A stretch of 35,477 bases of DNA from the NCBI GenBank assembly GCA_044370475.1, contig JBILVK010000022.1:1-35477 (forward strand). The letters run 5' to 3'. The stretch is from B1 sp044370475. GTDB lineage: Bacteria > Bacteroidota > Bacteroidia > UKL13-3. The position numbers were made by a program, and so were the translations under genes. The notes beneath the pieces were generated by a model that was not told the origin of the DNA, made no database searches, and saw only the letters and a list, made by a program, of their open reading frames with translations. The first letter of the stretch is position 1. Each line of letters opens with the position of its first letter. Below, piece after piece: positions 1 through 7,667 of the stretch.

Positions 1-817
1 ATCCGCTATCGCGCACCCAATCTATCCATTCGGGCGGTACATCATTTCCTTGTCTATCGCTGCCATTGTTATTTGCCCATAATTTATTCGAAACAGGATG
101 AATAGCTAAGCCCACCGAATTTCTTGCCCCTGTGGCAATGATACGCTTGCCACTTCCATCTAAATTATATTCTTCAATCACCGCTCTATAATCTTCTCTG
201 CACACATTGCATTGCGAACCAATGGATACATAAATCTTTTGTTTCTTATCATCAATAACTATTGTTCTGCTCGAATGTCCGCCTGTTGGCGCAGGAGCTC
301 CAAGGTTGTTAATTAGCACCTCCTTGGTTTCATAAACTCCATCCTTATCTAAGTCGCTACACTTTAAAATACGCGTTTGCTCTGCCACATAAATATGCTC
401 TTTATAAAACTTAAAACAATGGGCATTAACTCCACTCAGCACCACCTTCATTTGATCTGCCACATGGTCTGAGTTGGTATCTGGCAAAGCATAAATAGCC
501 CCATTGTTTGTAAAATCAATTACATGTAAAACGCCATTCTCATCAAGCTCTAAAACTCGTGGCTTAGTAAGTCCACCCATATGAAATAGAAAAGCTTCAT
601 ATCCTTCGGGCAAATTAAGCGTTCGGGTAGTATCAAAAACACTATAGAATTTAGGAGGTACATTCACCTTTTTACTCATTAAGCCTTTGCCTCCAGTTAT
701 ACCATTCATGGGCTCCATGGGTGTTAGATGATAAGTGCCAGGTTGGGCCGCAATATGCGCCAATTGGAGCATAGAAATAGCCAGTATCAGCAATAGTTTT
801 TTTATCAAGGAGCGCAT
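1..817 (-). CDS. Secreted glucose/sorbosone dehydrogenase-like protein, 3' end off the window
   Basis: Partial gene; about 272 N-terminal residues are visible and the reading frame stays open to base 1. The start (ATG at 817-815) is followed by a signal peptide, with a basic MRSLIKK stretch, a hydrophobic core and a likely cleavage after HIAAQ. The mature part has beta-propeller-like sequence: NLPEGYEAFLF, VLELDENGVLHVID, a DLDKDGVYE segment, GGHSSRTIVID, YVSIGSQCNVC, and ATGARNSVGLAIHP followed by LWANNNGSDRQGND. These resemble PQQ-dependent sugar dehydrogenases of the glucose/sorbosone dehydrogenase superfamily, which oxidise sugars in the periplasm. Calcium or PQQ ligands cannot be confirmed without the C-terminal half, and a non-enzymatic propeller is possible. 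It diverges from the LD-carboxypeptidase gene with a 134-base spacer. Confidence 0.75.
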   Translation of the reverse strand, partial: MRSLIKKLLLILAISMLQLAHIAAQPGTYHLTPMEPMNGITGGKGLMSKKVNVPPKFYSVFDTTRTLNLPEGYEAFLFHMGGLTKPRVLELDENGVLHVIDFTNNGAIYALPDTNSDHVADQMKVVLSGVNAHCFKFYKEHIYVAEQTRILKCSDLDKDGVYETKEVLINNLGAPAPTGGHSSRTIVIDDKKQKIYVSIGSQCNVCREDYRAVIEEYNLDGSGKRIIATGARNSVGLAIHPVSNKLWANNNGSDRQGNDVPPEWIDWVRDSG

Positions 818-951
818 TCTTGTTTTTGTTTGAGGTTTATACAATTTTTTAAAGCACAATTTAATTAAGTTTCGCGAATAAAAATGTCATTTCTAATCCG
901 CACTTTTTGCTTTAAGCGAATTTCGGATTACCTTTTCAAACTGAAACAATT
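818..951. other. Divergent intergenic region with an inverted repeat
   Basis: AT-rich spacer between two divergent genes. It holds a 7-bp inverted repeat, TAATCCG at 894-900 and CGGATTA at 924-930, with a GCTTTAAGC core between the arms, ending about 20 bases before the carboxypeptidase start. It could be an operator or hairpin in the 5' leader. The arms also resemble the ends of the nested inverted repeats elsewhere in this window, so a decayed copy is another possibility. Confidence 0.3.
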
Positions 952-1851
952 ATGGAATCTCTTAAAAAAGGCGACTTAGTTGCAATTGCAGCAACGGCAA
1001 GAAAGGTAAGTAAGGAAGAAATGAAACCCGCAATTTCTGTATTGGAATCGTGGGGACTAAAAGTGCTGGAAAGCGACGATTTATACCAGGCAGAAAACCA
1101 GTATGCAGGGTCGGATCAGACCAGAACAGAATGCTTCCAAAAACTGTTAAACGATCCTAAGGTAAAGGCCATATTTTGTGCCCGTGGTGGCTATGGTACG
1201 GTACGCATGGTAGATGGCCTCGATTTTGATGCCTTTCTCGAAAATCCAAAGTGGATAATTGGCTACAGCGATATCACGGTTTTGCACATGCATTTGCACC
1301 AAAAGCTTGGTTATACTAGCCTTCACGGACCTATGCCCATAAATTGGCAGCCAGATAAATTGCATCAAGAAAGCCTCGATTTTCTAAAGAAAACTTTATT
1401 TGAAAAGCCCCAAGAAGTAAAATTTGCAAGGCACGGTCTGAACCAACGCGAAGATAAAACACATGGCATTTTAGTGGGTGGAAATTTATCTGTTTTATAC
1501 TCCATTATGGGCTCTAGAAGTGAGCCTTCTTATGCCAATAAAATATTGTTTCTGGAGGACCTAGATGAATACCTGTATCATATAGATCGCATGATGCTTG
1601 GACTAAAACGAGCGGGTAAACTAGACAACTTAAGTGCGCTGGTAGTTGGCGATATGAGCGATATGAAAGACAATGCAGTACCCTTTGGCAAAACGGCCTA
1701 TGAGATTATTGCAGATGCCGTTAAAGAGTTCGATTACCCTGTCATTTTTGGCCTTCCTGCCGGACATGAACCCAAAAACCTGAGCCTCGTTTTTGGCGCC
1801 CGCTACTTCCTAAAACCCGGCAAAGAAATCTCCCTCACTCCAGATGTTTAA
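952..1851 (+). CDS. LD-carboxypeptidase (peptidase family S66)
   Basis: A 299-residue protein of the LdcA/MccF family, of the usual length. Family members cleave the bond between the L- and D-amino acids of murein tetrapeptides during peptidoglycan recycling, or hydrolyse related amides. The serine nucleophile lies in GYSDIT (Ser106), preceded by the conserved FCARGGYGTVRM block (residues 75-86). The other triad members fit Glu202 in FLEDLDEYLYHIDRML and His272 in GLPAGHEPKNLSL. No signal peptide is seen, consistent with a cytoplasmic recycling enzyme. An exact copy of the iterated GGTCTGAACC word lies at 1435-1444, where it encodes Gly-Leu-Asn-Gln. The gene is convergent with the SpmAB-like gene and is followed by a nested inverted-repeat element. 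Confidence 0.92.
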   Translation: MESLKKGDLVAIAATARKVSKEEMKPAISVLESWGLKVLESDDLYQAENQYAGSDQTRTECFQKLLNDPKVKAIFCARGGYGTVRMVDGLDFDAFLENPKWIIGYSDITVLHMHLHQKLGYTSLHGPMPINWQPDKLHQESLDFLKKTLFEKPQEVKFARHGLNQREDKTHGILVGGNLSVLYSIMGSRSEPSYANKILFLEDLDEYLYHIDRMMLGLKRAGKLDNLSALVVGDMSDMKDNAVPFGKTAYEIIADAVKEFDYPVIFGLPAGHEPKNLSLVFGARYFLKPGKEISLTPDV

Positions 1852-1883
1852 CTAACAACTTTGTTACAATAAAGAAGGTAGGC

Positions 1884-1980
1884 AGTTCGGATTGCAAATC
1901 CGAACTAGCAACCTTTGGTATGCAAAGCGCACAAAAAGGCTGGTGCGGTTTTGTATGCTGGTGCGGATTTGCAATCCGCT
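1884..1980. repeat. Nested inverted-repeat element, copy A
   Basis: Two self-complementary arms are 97 bases apart end to end. The left arm (1884-1906) has core GGATTGCAAATCC, and the right arm (1958-1980) has the reverse complement core GGATTTGCAATCC. Each arm is nearly palindromic and the two arms are inverted copies of each other. The same design recurs at 31691-31809 and 33164-33263. This copy sits between the converging ends of two genes, so it might double as a bidirectional terminator, or be a small non-autonomous mobile element. Confidence 0.75.
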
Positions 1981-2010
1981 TCTTGCATTACACTTTAATA
2001 AAACAAAATG

Positions 2011-3444
2011 TTAAAAGTACAACTGAACCACAAAAATACCAGCAATGACGCAGACCAAATCTACCAAAAGCATAATGCCTAAAGTGTAGCGCGCGTCTTT
2101 TACATTCACCGATCCAAAATACAATGCCACCACATAGAAAGTGGTTTCTGCAGCCCCTTGAAACAAACAAGATAATTGTCCGGCTAAGCTATCTGGACCA
2201 TATGTCTTCATGGCATCCAACATAAATCCCCTAGAACCACCTGCGCTAAACGGCCGCATAATGGCCACTGGAATAGCATTGATTATTTGTTGGTCAACCC
2301 CAAATATTCCCATCACAGACCCTATCCCATCCATTACAATATTCATGAGGGTAGAATTTCTAAAAATACTTAAAGCCACCAACATGGCAATCATGTAGGG
2401 CAATACCCTTACACCAGTAGTAAAACCATCTTTGGCACCATGAACAAAAGAGTCGAATATATTGGTGCCATTGCTCGTAAAAGCCTTTTCATGAATGATG
2501 CAATACAACACCACCAACATAATAATAAACAACAAAACACCATTGCTCAAGTTACCAGTAAAATGAAATTTCTCCAATCCATCCAACCTATTGATATACA
2601 CCAAAAGCAAAGCAATAATTGCAGAAACCACTGTTACAAAACCTATCACCACCAGGTTTACCAAATTGATGCGTTGCTTAATACTAACAAAAATGAGAGC
2701 CGCCAAAGTACCCACAAAAGAAGTGATGATGGTAGGCAACATAATATCGGCAGGATTGCTGGCATGTTGGGCCGCGCGGTAACCAATGATAGAAGTTGGA
2801 ATAAGTGTTAAGCCAGCAGCATGCAAACACAGAAACATAATCTGGCTATTGGAAGCGCGGTCTTTATCTGAATTAACTTCCTGCATACTCTCCATTGCTT
2901 TTAAACCAAACGGCGTGGCCGCATTGTCTAAACCCAAAAAATTAGCAGCAAAATTCATGGTCATAAAACCATAAGCGGGATGACCTTTGGGCAATTCTGG
3001 GAAGACCCTCACAAAAAAAGGAGCCATGAGTCCGGCCAGCTTGCCAATGGCATTAGAATCATTTAACAAATTAAGCAAACCACAAAAGAAAGTAAGGTAA
3101 CCAATTAAAGGCAACCATATATCCATGATGGTATTTTTACATGTAGGAAAAATGCCATCAGCAGCTTGTTTGCCAGCACTAACCTCAACCGTTCCATTGT
3201 CTAATAATTTATAGCTTTTGGCATCACTATGAGTAAAGCCAACAAGCTTGCTCTCCTGCAACAAACGCACAAAAGCAGTATCGCTTTCAAAGTTAGATAA
3301 TGGATATTCTGCCACCAAAACTGGATCATTTTGTTTGCCATTTACCAAACCGTTCAGTGAATACATGCGGTCTATTGCTAACAAATAAAATATATACATC
3401 GCACTAATTGCGATCATCCAACTCCAAAATCTACTTAATGCCAT
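2011..3444 (-). CDS. Fused SpmA-SpmB nucleoside-recognition (Gate) membrane protein
   Basis: A 477-residue polytopic membrane protein. The N-terminal half carries the SpmA-type signature, MNFAANFLGLDNAATPFGLK (about residues 163-182). The C-terminal half carries SpmB-type signatures, RPFSAGGSRG (397-406) and GAAETTFYVVALYFG (430-444). In Firmicutes these are separate spore-maturation proteins; Bacteroidota, which do not sporulate, carry fused versions of unknown function, perhaps solute transport through the Gate fold. A hydrophilic stretch of about 75 residues (30-105) after the first membrane segment probably lies outside the membrane. The ATG at 3444 starts directly before the first hydrophobic segment. 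The upstream region contains two inverted copies of the iterated motif. Confidence 0.88.
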   Translation of the reverse strand: MALSRFWSWMIAISAMYIFYLLAIDRMYSLNGLVNGKQNDPVLVAEYPLSNFESDTAFVRLLQESKLVGFTHSDAKSYKLLDNGTVEVSAGKQAADGIFPTCKNTIMDIWLPLIGYLTFFCGLLNLLNDSNAIGKLAGLMAPFFVRVFPELPKGHPAYGFMTMNFAANFLGLDNAATPFGLKAMESMQEVNSDKDRASNSQIMFLCLHAAGLTLIPTSIIGYRAAQHASNPADIMLPTIITSFVGTLAALIFVSIKQRINLVNLVVIGFVTVVSAIIALLLVYINRLDGLEKFHFTGNLSNGVLLFIIMLVVLYCIIHEKAFTSNGTNIFDSFVHGAKDGFTTGVRVLPYMIAMLVALSIFRNSTLMNIVMDGIGSVMGIFGVDQQIINAIPVAIMRPFSAGGSRGFMLDAMKTYGPDSLAGQLSCLFQGAAETTFYVVALYFGSVNVKDARYTLGIMLLVDLVCVIAGIFVVQLYF

Positions 3445-3752
3445 AGCTACCTATTTGTTTATTCAATTCTAATCATTTTGGTTCAGACCGAAAAAAATAA
3501 TTTTACCCAAACACCCTACATAATAAATAAATGAAACATTTCATCTCATAGCTATACAAAATTACCATGAAGAAAAGCCAAAAAGAAAAAAATAAATGTA
3601 GCCCGCTAAATAATTAAAATATAAAGCTAGGATTTTTCGGTCTGAACCGAAATATCTTATAAGTTTTTTCGATTTTAATCGCAATTTCTTATACTTTCTA
3701 TATGATTGCAAGGTTAATGACGGTACTGTAAAAAACAAAAAGCTATTAATTC
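3445..3752. promoter_or_regulatory. Divergent promoter region with an inverted pair of CGGTCTGAACC motifs
   Basis: A 308-base AT-rich spacer between two divergent genes, with no coding potential seen. It contains GGTTCAGACCGAAAAA at 3480-3495 and its exact reverse complement, TTTTTCGGTCTGAACC, at 3633-3648. These are 16-bp arms around a 137-base centre. One arm lies 36 bases upstream of the SpmAB-like start and the other 105 bases upstream of the T9SS protein start. The placement suits paired operators acting on both promoters, but the same word occurs throughout the window inside genes, so a regulatory role is inference. Confidence 0.5.
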
Positions 3753-5252
3753 ATGCTAAATAAAATATTTTTATTTGTTTGTATTTTTATCTTGACCTTC
3801 AGTTTTAAATTGAATGCCCAAATGTTTTACCCAGAAATAGAATGGTTGCAAACAGGGCCTTGGGTATACTGGTCTACCAACGATGAATATGGAGATTTTC
3901 ATGAATTTAGGCAAATTATTAAAGGGGGTGAATTGGATACCAGCTTTTTTGGCATACAAGAATTTGATGAATTTGGATTAATAAAACCTTTTACCAATAA
4001 TAATTCTATAAAATTTATTAGTCCAGATTTATACAATGTTTATTCATTTAAAATTGAAAAAACCACCACAGATAAAAACAACAATACAGTTGATTACTTT
4101 TTATCTCCCCAATATTGGAAGGATAGTTTATTAGTGAATAAACCAATTTTACTAACATTTAATTTCACCTCCTTACAATTTGATACTATTCAGAGGATTT
4201 GGGACATTGAAAATTTTTCGGTTTATAGTGGCATTGAGGTTGATTCAAATTTCTATTTCAAGGTAGCTGAAAATATTCAATCGGACCAGTTACGGAAGTA
4301 TTATATTGTTAAAACTGATAAGCAATTAAATATTCTGGTAAAATATCCATTTTCGGGTATCATGGGTAATACTGCGCGCTTACATTATTGGAGAGGAAAC
4401 ATAATTATTTATGGAGCAAGTAGGGTTTATGAACCTAGCCTCGACCGGACCAAAGAGTACCCAGCTATTTATTTGCATAGTCCAGATGATTTGAGGGTGT
4501 TAGGCAAAAGAGTTTATAAAACAAAATCACCACTAATTTTTCAAGATGTTTGGATGGTATCTTTAAACGACCTAAACGACACGTTCATGGTTGGCACAAC
4601 TGGCTGGTCTTCTTTTGATACTTATCTATTAAAAATAGATACTAATTTTAATATGGTAGATTCAACTTCTTATTCTCAAAGTAGTGTAATTCAATATCCA
4701 ACTGTTAAAGATAAAAATTTAAATATTTTAACTGCTAGTATATATGGTGATAGTCAAATGGTCTATTTAAATTCGTTAGGTAATAACCCTTTTCAAAACA
4801 ATTTTAAAGCTTATGATTTAGGAGATATTGTGGTAAACACTCCTTTTAGCTTGTGCAAAAGAGGAAGCAAATACTTAATTTATGGCAATAGGTGGGAGCT
4901 AGATTCAAGCGGGACTAACCAAGTAAGCAGAATGTTTAGGATAGTTTTAGATAGCAATGGTGTGCCTTTAAAATCTAGAGGTCCTGCCAGCTATGTGCAA
5001 CCTACTATTGGGCCATCTCAATCATTTAGCATTTACCCAAACCCAAGTAGTGGTTTCATAAACATACAACATACTTTACCAAATTTATTTTTATCACTCG
5101 AAATAAAAGACATGCAAGGTAGAATAATCCATACCCAACAAATTACAGAACAATCTGTCAACCTATTTTTGCAAGCCTCGCCAGGAATTTATTATGTTAC
5201 CTTAAAGAACAGCATCTACTCTCAAACCCAAAAAGTGCTTATTGTAAATTAA
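3753..5252 (+). CDS. Secreted protein with T9SS type A C-terminal sorting domain
   Basis: A 499-residue protein. The N-terminal signal peptide (LNKIFLFVCIFILTFSFKLNA) predicts Sec export. The last 80 or so residues form a type IX secretion sorting domain, recognisable from FSIYPNPSSGFINI, then LEIKDMQGRIIH and SPGIYYVTLKN, ending in QKVLIVN. Such domains direct cargo across the outer membrane of Bacteroidota and are cleaved or anchored at the surface. The middle is rich in aromatic and Asp/Asn residues, resembles a beta-propeller or repeat-type ectodomain, and matches no family I recognise. It is more AT-rich than its neighbours. It appears monocistronic and converges on the ATPase gene with an 18-base gap. 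Confidence 0.85.
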   Translation: MLNKIFLFVCIFILTFSFKLNAQMFYPEIEWLQTGPWVYWSTNDEYGDFHEFRQIIKGGELDTSFFGIQEFDEFGLIKPFTNNNSIKFISPDLYNVYSFKIEKTTTDKNNNTVDYFLSPQYWKDSLLVNKPILLTFNFTSLQFDTIQRIWDIENFSVYSGIEVDSNFYFKVAENIQSDQLRKYYIVKTDKQLNILVKYPFSGIMGNTARLHYWRGNIIIYGASRVYEPSLDRTKEYPAIYLHSPDDLRVLGKRVYKTKSPLIFQDVWMVSLNDLNDTFMVGTTGWSSFDTYLLKIDTNFNMVDSTSYSQSSVIQYPTVKDKNLNILTASIYGDSQMVYLNSLGNNPFQNNFKAYDLGDIVVNTPFSLCKRGSKYLIYGNRWELDSSGTNQVSRMFRIVLDSNGVPLKSRGPASYVQPTIGPSQSFSIYPNPSSGFINIQHTLPNLFLSLEIKDMQGRIIHTQQITEQSVNLFLQASPGIYYVTLKNSIYSQTQKVLIVN

Positions 5253-5270
5253 TGTAATATCAGTCTGAAA

Positions 5271-6440
5271 CTATAACCCAGGCAAATACGTTTTAACAAA
5301 AGTGCTAAGGCTACAAACTAGGGCATTTTTGTGTGGAAATGTATCAGACGAAGGCGTGATGATAAAGTTCTGCGTGGTCCCTAAATCGCTAATACCAATG
5401 TAAAAACCTTTGCTTGGACTAGGCACATTGCTATACTTAATTTCTATGGCTGCAATGGGTTTTCCTCCTTTCACTATAAGCAAATCTATTTCTGTACCTG
5501 TATGTGTGCGATAAAAATAGAATTGAAAACTTGGATCTGCATGATACATCATTTGTTCAATTACATATCCTTCCCAGGAGGCGCCTACAATTGGATTTAC
5601 TTGTAAACTTTCTAGGTTTTTTATAGCCAATAAACTGTGTAGAATGCCAGAATCTTTGATATAAATCTTAGGTGCTTTAACCAATCTTTTGCCCGCATTA
5701 TTAAACCAAGGCTGAAGTTTATAAACCAAAAATGCCCCTTCCAAAAAATCAATATAACGGTTTATCACAGGTGCTGTAACTCCTACCGACCGCGATAAAT
5801 CTTGAATGTTTGCCATTGCTCCATGTAAATGAGCCAACATGTACCAAAGTTTATTGGTTATACTTGGATTAAGGTTGATTCCAAAAAGTGTACTCAAATC
5901 GGTTTGAATGTATGTGCGGATATAACTCCCCATCCAATCTAAAAAAATTGCATCACTTTCGGCTAAAAATGCCATCGGGAAACCTCCTCTATACCAATGA
6001 AACAACATACTATAATTTGGGGCTATCTCATTCAACTTTAAAGGATGTAAATCTAAATAGCTTATTCTGCCTGCTAAACTTTCTGAAACACCATGCACTA
6101 AATTGGGAGATGCAGATCCCAATAGCAAAAACCTTCCATTTCGCCTATCTCTATCAATGATGCTTCTCAGTCTTGAAAACAAAATAGGGAATGCTTGTAT
6201 TTCGTCTATAATTACTAGTTTATCCTTATAGAACTCAAAAAATGATTCTGGATCATCCCCCAATTTGGCAACATCTTGCCCACTCTCCATATCTAAGTAT
6301 AGGTAGTCTTTAGTGAGACTTTTGGCAGCCTGAATAGCTAACGTTGTTTTACCTACTTGTCGCGGACCTAAAATCACCACCGCGGGCGACATATTTAGCT
6401 TAGCATGCAACAAAGAAATTTCATCCCGTATAATTTCCAT
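5271..6440 (-). CDS. AAA-family ATPase with C-terminal DUF4143
   Basis: A 389-residue protein of the AAA_14/DUF4143 family, common and often multicopy in Bacteroidota and archaea, with no settled function. The Walker A motif is GPRQVGKTT (residues 25-33), Walker B is LVIIDEIQ (75-82), and a sensor-like segment LLLGSAS follows at 105-111. The C-terminal DUF4143 part has a winged-helix-like segment (AHLHGAMANIQDLSRSVGV) and a restriction-nuclease-fold signature, GTEIDLLIVKGGKPIAAIEIK. The E..D..ExK pattern could bind metal. The start at 6440 is immediately followed upstream by two tandem palindromes that may be its operator or a co-mobile repeat. It lies alone between convergent and upstream minus-strand genes. 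Confidence 0.9.
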   Translation of the reverse strand: MEIIRDEISLLHAKLNMSPAVVILGPRQVGKTTLAIQAAKSLTKDYLYLDMESGQDVAKLGDDPESFFEFYKDKLVIIDEIQAFPILFSRLRSIIDRDRRNGRFLLLGSASPNLVHGVSESLAGRISYLDLHPLKLNEIAPNYSMLFHWYRGGFPMAFLAESDAIFLDWMGSYIRTYIQTDLSTLFGINLNPSITNKLWYMLAHLHGAMANIQDLSRSVGVTAPVINRYIDFLEGAFLVYKLQPWFNNAGKRLVKAPKIYIKDSGILHSLLAIKNLESLQVNPIVGASWEGYVIEQMMYHADPSFQFYFYRTHTGTEIDLLIVKGGKPIAAIEIKYSNVPSPSKGFYIGISDLGTTQNFIITPSSDTFPHKNALVCSLSTFVKTYLPGL

Positions 6441-6460
6441 TCAGCAAAAATATATCATTT

Positions 6461-6551
6461 ACCTTGAAAATCTATACCAAAACTATAATTTTTCAATGTT
6501 TAAGTATCATTAACCTTGAAAATCTATACTAAAACTATAGATTTTCAAGGT
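6461..6551. repeat. Tandem pair of long palindromes upstream of the ATPase gene
   Basis: Two palindromes repeat with a 52-base period. The right one has perfect 16-bp arms, ACCTTGAAAATCTATA at 6513-6528 and TATAGATTTTCAAGGT at 6536-6551, with a 7-base loop. The left one has the same first arm at 6461-6476 and a second arm at 6484-6499 with three mismatches. The pair begins 20 bases upstream of the ATPase start codon. Possible roles are an autoregulatory operator, a 5'-leader RNA structure, or the end repeats of a mobile ATPase cassette. Confidence 0.75.
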
Positions 6552-6559
6552 CAAGTAAC

Positions 6560-6596
6560 AAAAAAAATGGTCCAGAACAAAGTCCTGAACCATTCT
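6560..6596 (-). terminator. Rho-independent terminator of the sigma factor gene
   Basis: Read on the minus strand, AATGGTTCAGGAC pairs with a near-complementary arm ending GGACCATT across a 4-base loop, followed by a run of eight T. It lies 30 bases after the sigma factor stop codon and is a strong intrinsic terminator. Confidence 0.85.
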
Positions 6597-6625
6597 TAAA
6601 ATCTATAAAAAAGCTAATAGCCAAA

Positions 6626-7489
6626 CTATCCCAAATACGCCTTCAAAATCTTGCTCTTGCTCGATTTACGCAACCTGCGTAGGGCTTTTTCTTTAATCTG
6701 ACGAACACGCTCGCGGGTTAAGCCAATTTTCTCAGAAATATCTTCTAAGGTATGAGCCGGACCTCCATCTAAGCCGTAATAATATTTTAGTACATCGCGC
6801 TCTTTCTCACTTAAAGTTGAGATAACACGGTTGATTTCTTTTTGTAAAGATTCGTTAATCAATTGCACATCCGGACGAGGCTCATCGTTGGTATCTAAAA
6901 TACCCAACAAAGTATTGTCTTCGCCATCTGTTAAAGGTGCATCAATACTTAAGTGACGACCAGTAGAACGCAAAGCATTCTCAACCTCTTGCAATGGAAT
7001 ATCCATTGCCTCTGCAATTTCTTCAACAGTTGGTTCGCGCTCCAATTCTTGTTCTAAGCGAGCAGAAGTATTTCCAATTCTACCGATTGAACCAACCTTG
7101 TTTAAAGGCAAACGAACAATCCTACTTTGATCTGCCAAAGCTTGTAGAATCGACTGACGAATCCACCATACTGCATAAGAAATAAATTTGAAACCACGCG
7201 TCTCATCAAAACGCTTGGCAGCTTTAATTAAACCTAAGTTTCCTTCGTTAATTAAATCTCCTAAAGTTAAACCTTGATTTTGGTATTGCTTAGAAACAGA
7301 AACCACAAAACGAAGGTTGGCATTTACCAGACGCTCTAAAGCAACTTGATCCCCTTCTCTAATTCTCCTAGCCAATTCCACCTCTTCTTGCGCATCAATC
7401 ATTGGAACCTTGCTAATCTCATTCAAATATTTATCCAACGATTTGCTCTCGCGGTTGGTAAACTGTTTGCTTATTTTAAGCTGCCTCAT
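6626..7489 (-). CDS. rpoD: Primary RNA polymerase sigma factor (RpoD/SigA), Bacteroidota type
   Basis: A 287-residue sigma-70 factor that lacks the long region 1.1 and non-conserved insert of proteobacterial RpoD, as is normal for Bacteroidota. Region 1.2 includes LDKYLNEISKVPMI (residues 18-31). Region 2 spans NANLRFVVSVSKQYQNQG to the -10 binding segment with FKFISYAVWWIRQSI (about 57-114). Region 3 contains EREPTVEEIAEAM. Region 4 has the helix-turn-helix LEDISEKIGLTRERVRQIKEKALRRL (about 248-273). It should direct housekeeping transcription from the TTG/TAnnTTTG-type promoters of this phylum. The gene is monocistronic, with its own terminator downstream and an AT-rich leader upstream. Confidence 0.96.
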   Translation of the reverse strand: MRQLKISKQFTNRESKSLDKYLNEISKVPMIDAQEEVELARRIREGDQVALERLVNANLRFVVSVSKQYQNQGLTLGDLINEGNLGLIKAAKRFDETRGFKFISYAVWWIRQSILQALADQSRIVRLPLNKVGSIGRIGNTSARLEQELEREPTVEEIAEAMDIPLQEVENALRSTGRHLSIDAPLTDGEDNTLLGILDTNDEPRPDVQLINESLQKEINRVISTLSEKERDVLKYYYGLDGGPAHTLEDISEKIGLTRERVRQIKEKALRRLRKSSKSKILKAYLG

Positions 7490-7512
7490 ATTGTATTAAA
7501 TCCCCTTCTTTT

Positions 7513-7585
7513 GTTTTGTTAGAATCTGCAAATTTCGTGAAAAGATATGTTTATCTGTCAAAAAAACAACAACAAAATGATAATA
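7513..7585 (-). promoter_or_regulatory. Possible sigma factor gene promoter
   Basis: On the minus strand upstream of the sigma factor gene, a TTG-rich block is followed, about 19 bases later, by TATCTTTT, close to the Bacteroidota -7 consensus TAnnTTTG. The match is imperfect and the region is AT-rich, so this is tentative. Confidence 0.25.
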
Positions 7586-7606
7586 AACTAATAAACAGAC
7601 AATTAT

Positions 7607-7638
7607 ATAAAAACCTGCCACATGCGTCTTTGGCAGGC
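7607..7638 (-). terminator. Rho-independent terminator of feoAB
   Basis: Read on the minus strand, CCTGCCA and TGGCAGG form a 7-bp GC-rich stem (7614-7620 with 7631-7637) around a 10-base loop, followed by TTTTTATATAA. It lies about 30 bases beyond the feoB stop codon. Confidence 0.75.
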
Positions 7639-7667
7639 ATTTCACATAAATCCCTTAATATCAGCAA

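Noticed and set aside
2440..2811. A 123-residue open frame on the plus strand inside the SpmAB-like gene
   Set aside because: It is antisense to a well-conserved membrane protein and has no recognisable features.
4425..4436. GGTTTATGAACC as another copy of the iterated word
   Set aside because: It has two extra bases in the centre, so it is not an exact or one-mismatch copy.
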